From: C-114 sp963719285
GTDB lineage: Bacteria; Chloroflexota; Limnocylindria; Limnocylindrales; CSP1-4
Assembly: GCA_963719285.1 (NCBI GenBank)
Contig: CAVRBO010000001.1
Coordinates: 1,682,487 to 1,746,486 of the forward strand
Reading direction: 5' to 3'
DNA: 64,000 bases
Shown here: positions 39,401-45,603 of the stretch, piece by piece
How the letters are laid out: each line of letters opens with the position of its first letter
Position numbering within the stretch: the first letter of the stretch is position 1
Program-made: the position numbers and the translations under genes
The notes under the pieces: generated by a model
The model's database searches: none
What the model saw: only the letters and a program-made list of their open reading frames with translations
What the model was told of the DNA's origin: nothing

Positions 39401-39454
39401 CGCGCTCGCCGCGAGGACCAGGACCCGAGATGACACGGCCGACCGATGTGCCAA
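33449..39454 (-). CDS. Giant secreted subtilisin-like serine protease
   Basis: About 2001 residues; start TTG 39454 behind GGAGGGGGG. Front: signal peptide (LVLAASAILLVGGGLVPSARA), Pro/Ser linker, RHS/WapA-like beta domain, DNRLRE, FnIII-like and two Ig-like repeats, then three tandem 197-residue repeats, a linker with inhibitor-like segment (GSGFMYDLQVPVANLAEL) and a C-terminal S8 peptidase domain. Its catalytic residues are all present: Asp in AIVDADMAWDHPDV, His in GHGTHVAGTA, oxyanion Asn in AAAGNSYG, Ser in AGTSMAAPHVTG. An active exported protease is expected. The DNRLRE region is almost identical in DNA to that at 7.8-9.5 kb. Confidence 0.9.
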   Translation of the reverse strand: MAHRSAVSSRVLVLAASAILLVGGGLVPSARAADPTAAPSPSASSASTAQPSLPPTAEPSPSVSMPPSPTPVAAPTSDPTSAPSVMPNPTLEPVASPAAADATIGLKPGATEVVGLRTESSQTYDNHDGTMTSVFASSAKFYQPEGSSAWLPISVGFAAGSKTDGLVGAVPVVSSDRAPATVSLFNLTARDFVTVGTKGKSVGFALPLDLAKAAKPTAPIVDGVAADYRDVFPGADLRVIARASGSKAFVILHGVPADPRWTFRVDAPGLTLVPQANGSISLVDESGKAIGQIPHPYALDSTVDELAGDGRYTDQASVTLGQDTDGAPTITIAVDPAWLATAVYPVYVDPSVDIFHSTMVTADAHTSSSFPTTNYGTYQRPTSPYYYEMWLGLDPSGTSGTSHDYVRWDVSDLGTVTVESAQVSTHPWHQYYNAPTTIRSWIARLTSSFSESTITHNNRPSAGNDVAFIDGVEGQTSWSNPTSGFTGVVQGWVSTPATNYGVRIWQDGLGSTYWKRILASEDGTDVDYRPTLKVTWHVPTVTIVAPTGPTASKLLTWSYADSGSAPQTQYHVDVATADAFGGTIMSTSEDAGGSATSWTTPAALTEGATYYWRVRAFNGSSWSDWASSPFVWDATAPSVSAFTAPTTPTNATSLAYTTTFSEPVSGLAAGDFAISGTATGWSVTDVSGSGAGPYTITLTGGGAGTVILTLNANTVSDGASTGPASPSTAATVIVDQTVPSVSAFTAPASPTAETSLAYTTTFSEPVSGLAAGDFAISGTATGWSVTDVSGSGAGPYTITLTGGGAGTVILTLNANTVSDGASTGPASDVGATALSVGVDPTARWLLGTHTQLVVGNKNTPTAGDQAIRARLVAQGQSVTYVDDGDAPAVAGQNLIVIAASASAASLGTGYRNVAVPVLDLANASWDEMDYATATTHEPSGTALDVIDSSNSIAAGYSGSKTISTGGTLAYKLTSELAASAQKVWSITAQSSQVALFAYESGATMQNGHAAEARRVGLGWNDNVPTILNPTGWNVFDATARWLLGTHTQLVVGNKNTPTAGDQAIRARLVAQGQSVTYVDDGDAPAVAGQNLIVIAASASAASLGTGYRNVAVPVLDLANASWDEMDYATATTHEPSGTALDVIDSSNSIAAGYSGSKTISTGGTLAYKLTSELAASAQKVWSITAQSSQVALFAYESGATMQNGHAAEARRVGLGWNDNVPTILNPTGWNVFDATARWLLGTHTQLVVGNKNTPTAGDQAIRARLVAQGQSVTYVDDGDAPAVAGQNLIVIAASASAASLGTGYRNVAVPVLDLANASWDEMDYATATTHEPSGTALDVIDSSNSIAAGYSGSKTISTGGTLAYKLTSELAASAQKVWSITAQSSQVALFAYESGATMQNGHAAEARRVGLGWNDNVPTILNPTGWNVFDATARWLLGREARPGIWVEMAPIITVLRGTSTAQSLTLMAVQEATGASVEVDPAISNVVTLGVLGSPFHVEAGGTYDVPLIVDVPTSTALGTTSGQVKIVAADGQVVASITVTLDTVDPQSGIVPQGVASPSGDRIGTDAVGDTLVVDGLVVGLDFGTLDPDGRILQIAAAHGAKVLGGVPSGFMYDLQVPVANLAELQSARDAIASEANVTFVSRTYSSADLQAIPNDPRYAAWDQSNPSGNNWDLELIRAPLAWDTTTGDRAVRVAIVDADMAWDHPDVADNVDLHAGPRVPSPTQIGHGTHVAGTACASGNNGVGVTGVAWRCSLTEWEFGIWVMPGGAEPPKEEHFPNRAAWLMLMAADQGAQVVNMSFGWPYGECAEKPNDAEAQAKLDETNHIFAQSILAAQAHFKDVLWVAAAGNSYGCNSAWNSPAGLSAQFPNNFITVASVNQAGQLSAFSDIGNPITVAAPGGEDPKVQPVDAGIYNTLPFHCKILGFLDCNEGYGFLAGTSMAAPHVTGLAVLVWSAHPGMSAAQVRTCIVDGAASMGIAVQGQVFHVIDAPAAVTCNPGG
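35140..36935 (-). repeat. Three perfect 591-bp in-frame tandem repeats
   Basis: Unit 591 bp (197 codons), three copies plus ~22 bp of a fourth; by eye the copies are identical. Each encodes a Rossmann/flavodoxin-like domain (TQLVVGNKNTPTAGDQAIRA, NLIVIAASASAASLG, VALFAYESGATMQNG, ARWLLG). Perfect identity implies very recent expansion or active homogenisation, and the array is a likely assembly collapse point. Confidence 0.92.
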
Positions 39455-39660
39455 AGTGGTGCCCCCCTCCAAGCTGTGGTCGCCGGCACCGGGTCGGATG
39501 TCGCACGCCCACTGTCGGGAGCCAGGCGGATCCTGGTCCCTTGATGCGGGGCGCGCCGCGTCTCCGTGGCAGTCGCGTCGCAGCCAAAGCGACGCGGAGT
39601 CGATCTGCGGTTGACCATAGGCGCACCGAGACGGGGCTAGCAGGGCCATTCGGCCCCATT
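39455..39660 (-). promoter_or_regulatory. Conserved structured 5' leader of giant-protein gene, copy 3
   Basis: Same block as 9515-9720 and 29053-29265: stems CGCGTCG/CGACGCG, CCAGG/CCTGG (ATCC in the loop) and GGGCC-ATTC-GGCCC are kept and the GGAGGGGGG ribosome binding site closes it. Sequence outside the stems differs more. Confidence 0.5.
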
Positions 39661-40029
39661 CCGATGGCCAGGCGCAGGCAGCAGCTCGTCGATGATCAGG
39701 AGGGTTGTTCCCGACGCGCGAGGCGTCGGCATCGTTCAGCGGCATGCATTCCTGAGTCAGCGCCGAGTGCCTGTTCACCACGAGGTTCGCACCCACGGCA
39801 GCGGGGGAGGCGTGGTCGATCAGCGTGCGCGTGACCGCGAACCCGAGCGCAGCTGTCCAGCTCCCGGGTTGGATCCGAGCTGCGCTGGAGCAGTTCATCC
39901 CGTCGGGAGTGGATCGTGGGTAGTCGGCCGAGGGATAGCCCGCGGGTAGTAAATCCGGCTCGTAGAGGTCTTGAGACGATGCTCTCGATAGGAGGACGGG
40001 TGCCGATGATGAGCTCTCGCAACGGCGAG
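39661..40029. other. Upstream region of subtilase gene
   Basis: About 370 bp with the gcagctcgtcgatgatc / cgtcggcatcgttca block shared with 29.27 kb, then unique DNA. No supported gene. Confidence 0.4.
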
Positions 40030-40272
40030 CGTGTAGACGAATGTCGCGCTCTCGATCTGCGGAATCCGATCGGGGATTTCCGTTCGTTGGATCGTCGTCG
40101 GAACGACCGATGCGGCGACCGATCCGACGACCGGTTCTGCCGCCGTCAGTGAGGAAGTCACCGGACCGGGTCACGACACGACGTGACCGGCTCAAGGCCA
40201 CGCGCCGAGGCAAGAGGACGCCTCGGCCGGCTTTGTGACAATTGTTTCGTCCGCTGTAACAAGCCGGCGGGT
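40030..40272. repeat. Intergenic repeat block R2, copy 2
   Basis: Counterpart of 17090-17310, with ctgcggaatccgatcggg and gtgacaattgtttcgtccgc followed by tgtaacaa. Here it is followed directly by R1 instead of R4, showing that these blocks are shuffled independently. Confidence 0.55.
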
Positions 40273-40285
40273 CAGCTCGGAGACG

Positions 40286-40546
40286 CCGTCCGGATGGCAC
40301 CGACCCGCGTTGAGCGAAGCGAGTCGGGTTTCGGGCCCTCGCGCGCCTGAGCACGATCAGGTGTCGTGCTCGTCGTCACCCTAGTGTCACGTATGGTGTT
40401 ACGGAGCGCGTTACGGAGGGCGTTGCGGGACGCGACAGTGTCGCGACTCGAGACACCCATCACGGCACCCCCGGGTCCGGGCCGCCACCAGGCCCTGAGC
40501 AGGGCTCGGCACTCCTCCGGAATCAGCCGTACACAATCTCGTACAC
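40286..40546. repeat. Repeat R1, copy 3
   Basis: Hairpin AGCACGA-tcaggtg-TCGTGCT (only loop changed), direct repeats around TTACGGAGCGCG, palindrome CGCGACAGTGTCGCG, right end ACACAATCTCGTACAC encoding a minus-strand VYEIVYG and stop. It marks the left side of the recombinase element ending at 43929. Confidence 0.7.
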
Positions 40547-41220
40547 GTTGCCCCTTCCACCCGACGGACCCTCGGCCGTAGCATCGAGACTCGGCGGCTG
40601 ACGCCTCGGTCGGTCGCCCGGTGCCGTCTCGGTGGGCTGAGCAGCATGCGCTGCGGTCCGTCGCGTCGACCGTGCCAGGAGTCACGCTCCGACGGTCGCT
40701 GACGGCTCTCGGGTCGACGAGCGAGGCGTCCGCGTCGCGACGGCTCCGCTGGAAGCGGATCTGACTCGGTTTGGTCGTCCCAGGCGTGACGGCCCTCGAG
40801 ATGGATCGCTCCAGCGAGGGGAACGTGGCCAGTCTGTCGAAAACCGGTACGCACAGTCCTTACTTGAGGTCGCCCTCCAGATGGTTCAGCAGCATCACGA
40901 CCAGGCATCAACCTTGATCTTCGCTGGCACGTTCGCCGCCTCTGGCCCGCGATTGCGAGCCCGTTCCGCGTGCTCCTTGCCCATTGCGCCCTCGGCAGCG
41001 CGCGGAACGCCCCGGGCCGCGCTTAGGCGGCGCGCGTCGCAGGGCTGCTCGCGGTCGCCCAGATCCCCGCATGACGCCGCAGCCATCCGGCTCGCCACCC
41101 CGGGCCACGAGGGGGGCTTCGATCGTCGCCAGATGGGTCGTCAGGTCGGGTCATCCAGGCCGGATCCCTGCCCCCGTCTGCGAGCGTGATCATGGAACCT
41201 GAGCGAGGGGACCCCATACA
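40547..41220. other. Intergenic, nothing recognised
   Basis: About 670 bp at the left of the element. Open frames on both strands lack family resemblance. It may hold the promoter of the replication-relaxation gene; no clear -35/-10 pair seen. Confidence 0.4.
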
Positions 41221-42117
41221 GTGATCGGGACGTTCCGGCCTGCTCCTCGACCCGATCGGTCCATGGGCCTCGATGTCGGCTTCCTTGGCACCCGCGATCG
41301 AGCTGCGCTCCGCATCCTCAACCGCGCCGACGTCGCTACCACTTCGCAACTCGTCACCCTTGTCTACCACCGTCGCCAGACGGCACAGGAACATCTCTCC
41401 GCGCTCTATCGCGCCGGCTGGCTCGAACGCGCCGTCCTGCCTCCCGACACCCGCGGTGGTGCTCCCCTCGCCTTCCGCCTCTCCCCCCGCGCCCGCCGTC
41501 GTCTCGGCTACGGTCCGCTCACCCGCTCGCGGGCGGGCACGCAGCTCCGCCACTCGGTCAACATCGTCGAGACCGTCGCCGCCCTGACGCGGCTCGCGGT
41601 CGAGCCTCCCGATCGCTACCCGGTCCAGGCCTGGCTGCCCGAGTCGGTCATCGGCGACGCGAAGCTGCCCCATGTCTATCCCGACAGTGTCGTCACCCTC
41701 CAGCTCGGCGACAGGTCGGGTGTCCTGTGTCTCGAGATCGACCAGTCGACCGAGCACGCCCCGGAGATCCGCGACAAGCTCAGCCGCTACGAACCCCCGA
41801 TCCGCACCCGCCTCGGCTGGCATGTCGTGTTCATCGTGGAGACCGCCGCCCGGGCCGCTTGGCTCGCCCGTGTCGTCCGGGAGCCCGGCTATCCCGGCCT
41901 CGCCGGGCGGGCCTGGGCGATCGTCCTCGGCGACCTCAATACGGCCGGCGTCGAGGCACCCGCCGTGTCGCTCGAGGCCCGCGGCGGCCGGAGCACCCTT
42001 GGGGCGATCGTCCGCGATCCGCGGCCGCGACGGTGCGAGACCCCGGTCGGCAGCGACGCCTGGCTCGAGCTCCTGGGCTCCGGTGGTGGTGAGGATCTCG
42101 CCGAGGCCCTCAGGTGA
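41221..42117 (+). CDS. Replication-relaxation family protein
   Basis: 298 residues: winged helix (LRILNRADVATTSQLVTLVYHRRQ, HLSALYRAGWLERAVL), His in QLRHSVNIVETVAAL, then a nuclease-like sheet (HVYPDSVVTLQLGDRSGVLCLEIDQSTEH, IRDKLSRYE). Same family as 29765-30682 but strongly diverged. Followed by the small ORF and recombinase in the same order, so the three form a compact element operon. A role in replication or mobilisation of the excised element is plausible. Confidence 0.82.
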   Translation: MIGTFRPAPRPDRSMGLDVGFLGTRDRAALRILNRADVATTSQLVTLVYHRRQTAQEHLSALYRAGWLERAVLPPDTRGGAPLAFRLSPRARRRLGYGPLTRSRAGTQLRHSVNIVETVAALTRLAVEPPDRYPVQAWLPESVIGDAKLPHVYPDSVVTLQLGDRSGVLCLEIDQSTEHAPEIRDKLSRYEPPIRTRLGWHVVFIVETAARAAWLARVVREPGYPGLAGRAWAIVLGDLNTAGVEAPAVSLEARGGRSTLGAIVRDPRPRRCETPVGSDAWLELLGSGGGEDLAEALR

Positions 42118-42215
42118 TACGTGCCCGTCCGAATGGGCCACAGGCGCCACCCCGGCGCGCTCAACGGACGATCACCGCGGCGGGACACGACGCGCACGAC
42201 CCATCCTGTGCGCTT

Positions 42216-42377
42216 GTGTTCGTCCTGGTCGAGGGCCTCCGCCACATCGCCGACCGTCGCGCCCGGGAGGCCCGGCGTCGGGGTACGATGCGGGTCCTTC
42301 ACTCCGCCCGTCCGATCGACACGACCATGCGACCTGCGCGCACCCGTTCCCGCCGCCGCCACCGGATCGCCTCATGA
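42216..42377 (+). CDS. 53-aa basic protein coupled to recombinase
   Basis: Starts at GTG 42216 (FVLVEGLRHIADRRAREARR) and ends ATGA-overlapping the recombinase start at 42374. The frame is open upstream to 42114, so a longer form overlapping the replication-relaxation stop is possible. It shares the hydrophobic-then-arginine-helix pattern with the 38-aa ORF at 31060, and the same location. Candidate excision factor or DNA-binding accessory; unproven. Confidence 0.5.
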   Translation: MFVLVEGLRHIADRRAREARRRGTMRVLHSARPIDTTMRPARTRSRRRHRIAS

Positions 42378-43906
42378 GCGCGCTCCGGGCCGCCGAGCTG
42401 CTCCGTCTCGCCCGCGATGCGTCCGAGCTGCGCGGCTTGCGCGCCGCCCGCTGGGTCCGCGAGAGCACCCCGGGTCAGCTCGACCGCTGGGGTCCGCCCT
42501 CGCAGCGGCGGATGCAGGACAGCGCGATCGCGGAGCTCGGGCTCGTCGACACCGGGCTCGCCTGGACGGTCGGCCGCTCGGGCTGGTCGGGTCCCGATTC
42601 GATGGACGACCCGCCGGCGACCCGGACGCCCGAGTTCCGGGCGATGCTCGCCGCGGCCGAGGCCGATGCCTTCGACGTCCTCCTCGTCGGCTACACCGCG
42701 CGCTACATGCGCGACCTCGCGCTCGCCCTGTCGTACCGGCGCTGGTTCCATCGCCACGGCGTCGTCGTGTACCTCTGCGACGATCGCATCCTCACGAGTA
42801 ATGCCGCCGACTGGGAGCGCTTCGTCGACAAGTGCAAGGCAGCCGAGATCAACTCACGGGAGCAGAGCCGCAACGTCCGGGCCGGGTATGCCGCGAAACG
42901 CGAGACGCACCGCGACCCGGGCGGCCACGCGCCGTTCGGCTTCTTCCGGGTGGGAGACGCAAGGGTCGTCGCGGTCGATCCCGAGCGGATCGGCACCGCC
43001 GTCCGGGCGTACGAGCTCGCCGCGACCGGGCTGATCGACCGCGAGGTGGCGGGTCGCCTCGGCCTGGGCCTCCATACCGTCCGGGGCATCCTCACGTCGC
43101 CGCTCTATCGTGGCCGGTTGCGCGACGGCTCGCCGGCGACCTGGGCGCCTGTCGTCGACGACGAGACGTGGCATCGGGTACAGGACCTGCGCGCCGCCCG
43201 CAATCGGCGCTCGCCGGGCCGACCCGAGACGCGCCGGACGTATGCCCTGCCGATGCTCGAGTGCGCGGCCTGCGGCCGCCGGCTCGTCGGCGACAAGGAC
43301 CGCTACCGCCACCTCGAGGCCTGTGCGGCGTTCATGGCTGCCCGGCCGACCGGTGGCCAGGTGCGCGGCCGGCACCACCGCATCCCCGGTCAGAGCTACG
43401 GCCGCGACGAGTACGAGGCGATCGTGCCGTTCGTCCTCGAACGGGTGCGCCTCGGCGCCAAGGACATCGATGCCACTGCCGACGCGTATGCCCGCGGGAC
43501 GGGTGCCGAGCCTAATCACCTGCGTCTCGCCCGGATCGAGGAGGAACGCGACCGCGCAATGGCCGCCTATCGTCGGGACCGCGATCCGCTCGCGTTGGAA
43601 CGGACGATGCGCGAGCTCGACGCAGCAGAAGCGCAGGCCGACGGCGATCGCGAGCGACCGACCTTGCCTCCCGACGAGGTCCGCCGCTACCTGGAGAACC
43701 TACCAGCCTGGTGGGCCGATGCCGGCCCGGACGATCGACGGGCTCTGGCGACGACGCTGTTCGAGCGCATCCGCGTGATGGGTCTCAGCCAGGTGAAGCT
43801 GCAGCCAACCCAGGAAGCACTTGACCACGGACTCGGTGAAGCGTTCGGACCTGATGAGGTCGAAATGGTCGGGGCGAGAGGAGTGGCGCCGAGGCTATTC
43901 GGGTGA
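42374..43906 (+). CDS. Large serine recombinase (integrase), intact
   Basis: 510 residues, all expected parts present: resolvase domain with catalytic Ser in ARWVRESTPGQLDRWG (about residue 33), recombinase domain (DPGGHAPFGFFRVG, GILTSPLYRGRLRDG), zinc ribbon (CAACGRRLVGDK..C), a basic/acidic coiled-coil segment (LARIEEERDRAMAAYRRDRDP) and C-terminal domain. The tail MVGARGVAPRLFG is written by the attachment-like repeat. Near-identical over its C-terminal 360 residues to the partial gene at 2-1084. Best candidate for a working integrase in the window. Confidence 0.95.
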   Translation: MSALRAAELLRLARDASELRGLRAARWVRESTPGQLDRWGPPSQRRMQDSAIAELGLVDTGLAWTVGRSGWSGPDSMDDPPATRTPEFRAMLAAAEADAFDVLLVGYTARYMRDLALALSYRRWFHRHGVVVYLCDDRILTSNAADWERFVDKCKAAEINSREQSRNVRAGYAAKRETHRDPGGHAPFGFFRVGDARVVAVDPERIGTAVRAYELAATGLIDREVAGRLGLGLHTVRGILTSPLYRGRLRDGSPATWAPVVDDETWHRVQDLRAARNRRSPGRPETRRTYALPMLECAACGRRLVGDKDRYRHLEACAAFMAARPTGGQVRGRHHRIPGQSYGRDEYEAIVPFVLERVRLGAKDIDATADAYARGTGAEPNHLRLARIEEERDRAMAAYRRDRDPLALERTMRELDAAEAQADGDRERPTLPPDEVRRYLENLPAWWADAGPDDRRALATTLFERIRVMGLSQVKLQPTQEALDHGLGEAFGPDEVEMVGARGVAPRLFG

Positions 43907-43929
43907 TTGTGCGCATCGCCACGCGACAC
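43866..43929 (+). repeat. Recombinase 3'-end attachment-like repeat, copy 3
   Basis: TGGTCGGGGCGAGAGGAGT + ggcgccgaggcta + gtgcgcatcgccacgcgaca, straddling the stop codon. Matches copy 1 with only a few changed bases. Inferred right attachment site of the 40.3-43.9 kb element. Confidence 0.7.
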
Positions 43930-44061
43930 TGCTCGGACGCAGATGTCGAGGCAAGCTAGTAGTCGCTTTGCGGTTCATCAGCTCAGGACGCAAGGGCGTC
44001 ACGCAGCCAGCTACAGCCGCCCAATTCCAATCGTCCGGGCATCTACGAAGCCCAGGCCGGC

Positions 44062-44490
44062 TCACCCAGGCTTGGGCCGAGTGGGGAGGAATCGACGAAT
44101 GCGCGCCGACAGACCTCGAACATACCCATAGGGCTTTGCGGTTAGGTCGCTCGGCCACGTCCCTACGGCCAGAGTGCCCCTCTCCCAATGAGATTCAAAC
44201 TCGTCTGCCGTGACGGCGTGCCCACTGCCTTTCTGTAGGATTGCGCGCCAGTGATCGCTGTCGGGTCGGTACGGTTCGAGGACGAAGAACTCGTCGTTCC
44301 AAACCCCGAAGTCATCGGTGCCAGAACGGTAGGCGACTTCTCCATCCGAACCAACCGCGATTTGCCGCACAATCCCTCCGTCATCCGCCACCTCGAGATA
44401 CCACGACTCGATGGAGCTGCCATGGTCATCGTATGGGAATTTCAGCCAGAGATGAAGCACTGTGCCACCTAGCTCAACTACCTGTACCAC
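44062..44490 (-). CDS. Immunity-like protein (DUF6881-like)
   Basis: About 142 residues from GTG 44490. The segment LKFPYDDHGSSIESWYLEVADDGGIVRQIAVGSDGEVAYRS has the pattern of DUF6881-type small proteins often next to polymorphic toxins, and the C-terminus is EFESHWERGTLAV. Start uncertain; the frame is open further upstream. It lies downstream of a membrane-protein gene and an RHS tail remnant on the same strand, so it is likely an orphan immunity gene. Confidence 0.5.
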   Translation of the reverse strand: MVQVVELGGTVLHLWLKFPYDDHGSSIESWYLEVADDGGIVRQIAVGSDGEVAYRSGTDDFGVWNDEFFVLEPYRPDSDHWRAILQKGSGHAVTADEFESHWERGTLAVGTWPSDLTAKPYGYVRGLSARIRRFLPTRPKPG

Positions 44491-44554
44491 CCTGGGAAAC
44501 CCGGGACGGCTCAGGCCTGGCCCGTTGTGGGGCCGACACTTTGATGCATCACCT

Positions 44555-45112
44555 TCAAAGCCGACGTGTCCATCGTGGACCCCACAGGGACTCCGCCGCC
44601 TCCCAAAGGCGTTGTTTGCGCTTCTCCCACTCGCGCTCATCAATGTGCTCGCCGGCAATCCATGGGCGCCCCACGTCGCCGATCGCATCGATCAAGCCCT
44701 GCGTGGCCGGAGTTCTGAGCTCCTCGAGACGTTGCAACTCGGCCGAGATTATCTCGTCGGCGTGCCTCAGTTTCGGTCCACCGGGCTTGCCGCGGTTCAC
44801 GCGATCGATGCGGCGATACGACTCGAAGACCCTTGCCTCAGGCCTGATCCCGCCGGTGAGCACCACTAGAGCCTTAGAGGCGAGCGAAAGGAGCAATCCC
44901 GGCACAGCGAGAATCGCAACGCTTAGCATCGGGTCCTTGCCTAATACGATCGCAACTATGGAGCACGCGACGGAGCCGACGAAACTCAGGACGAAGATGG
45001 CATAGACGACTGGGCGGCCTCCAAGCCACCTCACGTAGTTGATGCCAGCAAGATATGCCCACGCCATCACGAAGATGGCGACCGCGTACTCAATCAGAGC
45101 TAGAGTCGGCAT
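44555..45112 (-). CDS. Membrane protein, putative immunity gene
   Basis: 185 residues with four N-terminal hydrophobic helices (YAVAIFVMAWAYLAGI, VVYAIFVLSFVGSVACSIVAIVL, MLSVAILAVPGLLLSLASKALVVL) and a charged cytoplasmic tail rich in Arg/Glu. Its ATG overlaps the stop of the upstream remnant by one base (TGATG), the tip/immunity arrangement seen elsewhere here. Family not recognised. Confidence 0.6.
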   Translation of the reverse strand: MPTLALIEYAVAIFVMAWAYLAGINYVRWLGGRPVVYAIFVLSFVGSVACSIVAIVLGKDPMLSVAILAVPGLLLSLASKALVVLTGGIRPEARVFESYRRIDRVNRGKPGGPKLRHADEIISAELQRLEELRTPATQGLIDAIGDVGRPWIAGEHIDEREWEKRKQRLWEAAESLWGPRWTRRL

Positions 45113-45208
45113 CAGGGAATCCCATCCTCGACGTTGCTCATAAAGCCCAATGAGCCCAGATCGGTGGCGGCGGAGTGCGTGGTCGCAGCTTCGGAGCTGA
45201 AGGCATTG
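45112..45208 (-). pseudogene. C-terminal remnant of a gene cut by IS copy 2
   Basis: Last ~31 residues (..THSAATDLGSLGFMSNVEDGIP, shortened here) of a minus-strand gene whose 5' part is lost at the IS left end, 45209. Being coupled to a membrane-protein gene, it is most likely the end of an RHS tip, but the remnant is too short to prove this. Confidence 0.45.
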
Positions 45209-45270
45209 TGTGGTGCGTCAGACTGAGTTGGACACTCGCCAGTGTGATGGCGGAGGGTGCCGGATGAGGT

Positions 45271-45603
45271 GTGACGACGATGGGGCGCAAGCCATTCAAG
45301 ACGCCTGACGAGAAGCTCGCAATCGTGCTCTCGGTGCTCAAGGGCGAGACCACCCAGGTAGACGTCGCCCGACGTCTCCAGATGAGCCAGACCACCGTCG
45401 CCAAGTGGCAGAAGCAGTTCTTGGAGGGCGGACGCGAGAGCCTGGCCCGCGGCGACAACGCGGTGTCCCTGGCGTCGAGACGCGAGACCGAACTCGCGGG
45501 TCAGGTGGACGACCTGACGAGCGCCCTGGGTGAGGCCTACGTGGAGCTCCGCGTGTGGCGAAAAAAGGGGGCGCTCTACCCGCGTACGAAGAGCTCGAGC
45601 TGA
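45271..45603 (+). CDS. IS3-like transposase OrfA, copy 2
   Basis: Identical by eye to OrfA at 12266: helix-turn-helix N-terminus (TTQVDVARRLQMSQTTVAKW) and A AAA AAG slippery heptamer near the end for -1 shift into OrfB. Confidence 0.9.
   Translation: MTTMGRKPFKTPDEKLAIVLSVLKGETTQVDVARRLQMSQTTVAKWQKQFLEGGRESLARGDNAVSLASRRETELAGQVDDLTSALGEAYVELRVWRKKGALYPRTKSSS

Noticed and set aside
37742..39433. Long + strand frame of ~560 codons
   Set aside because: Antisense of the DNRLRE/chassis part of the subtilase gene, with Arg/Asp/Gly-rich shadow composition; the same happens at 7889-9211.
41672..42373. N-terminal extension of the intact serine recombinase
   Set aside because: It overlaps the replication-relaxation gene in another frame; resolvase homology starts near ATG 42374, coupled to the small ORF.
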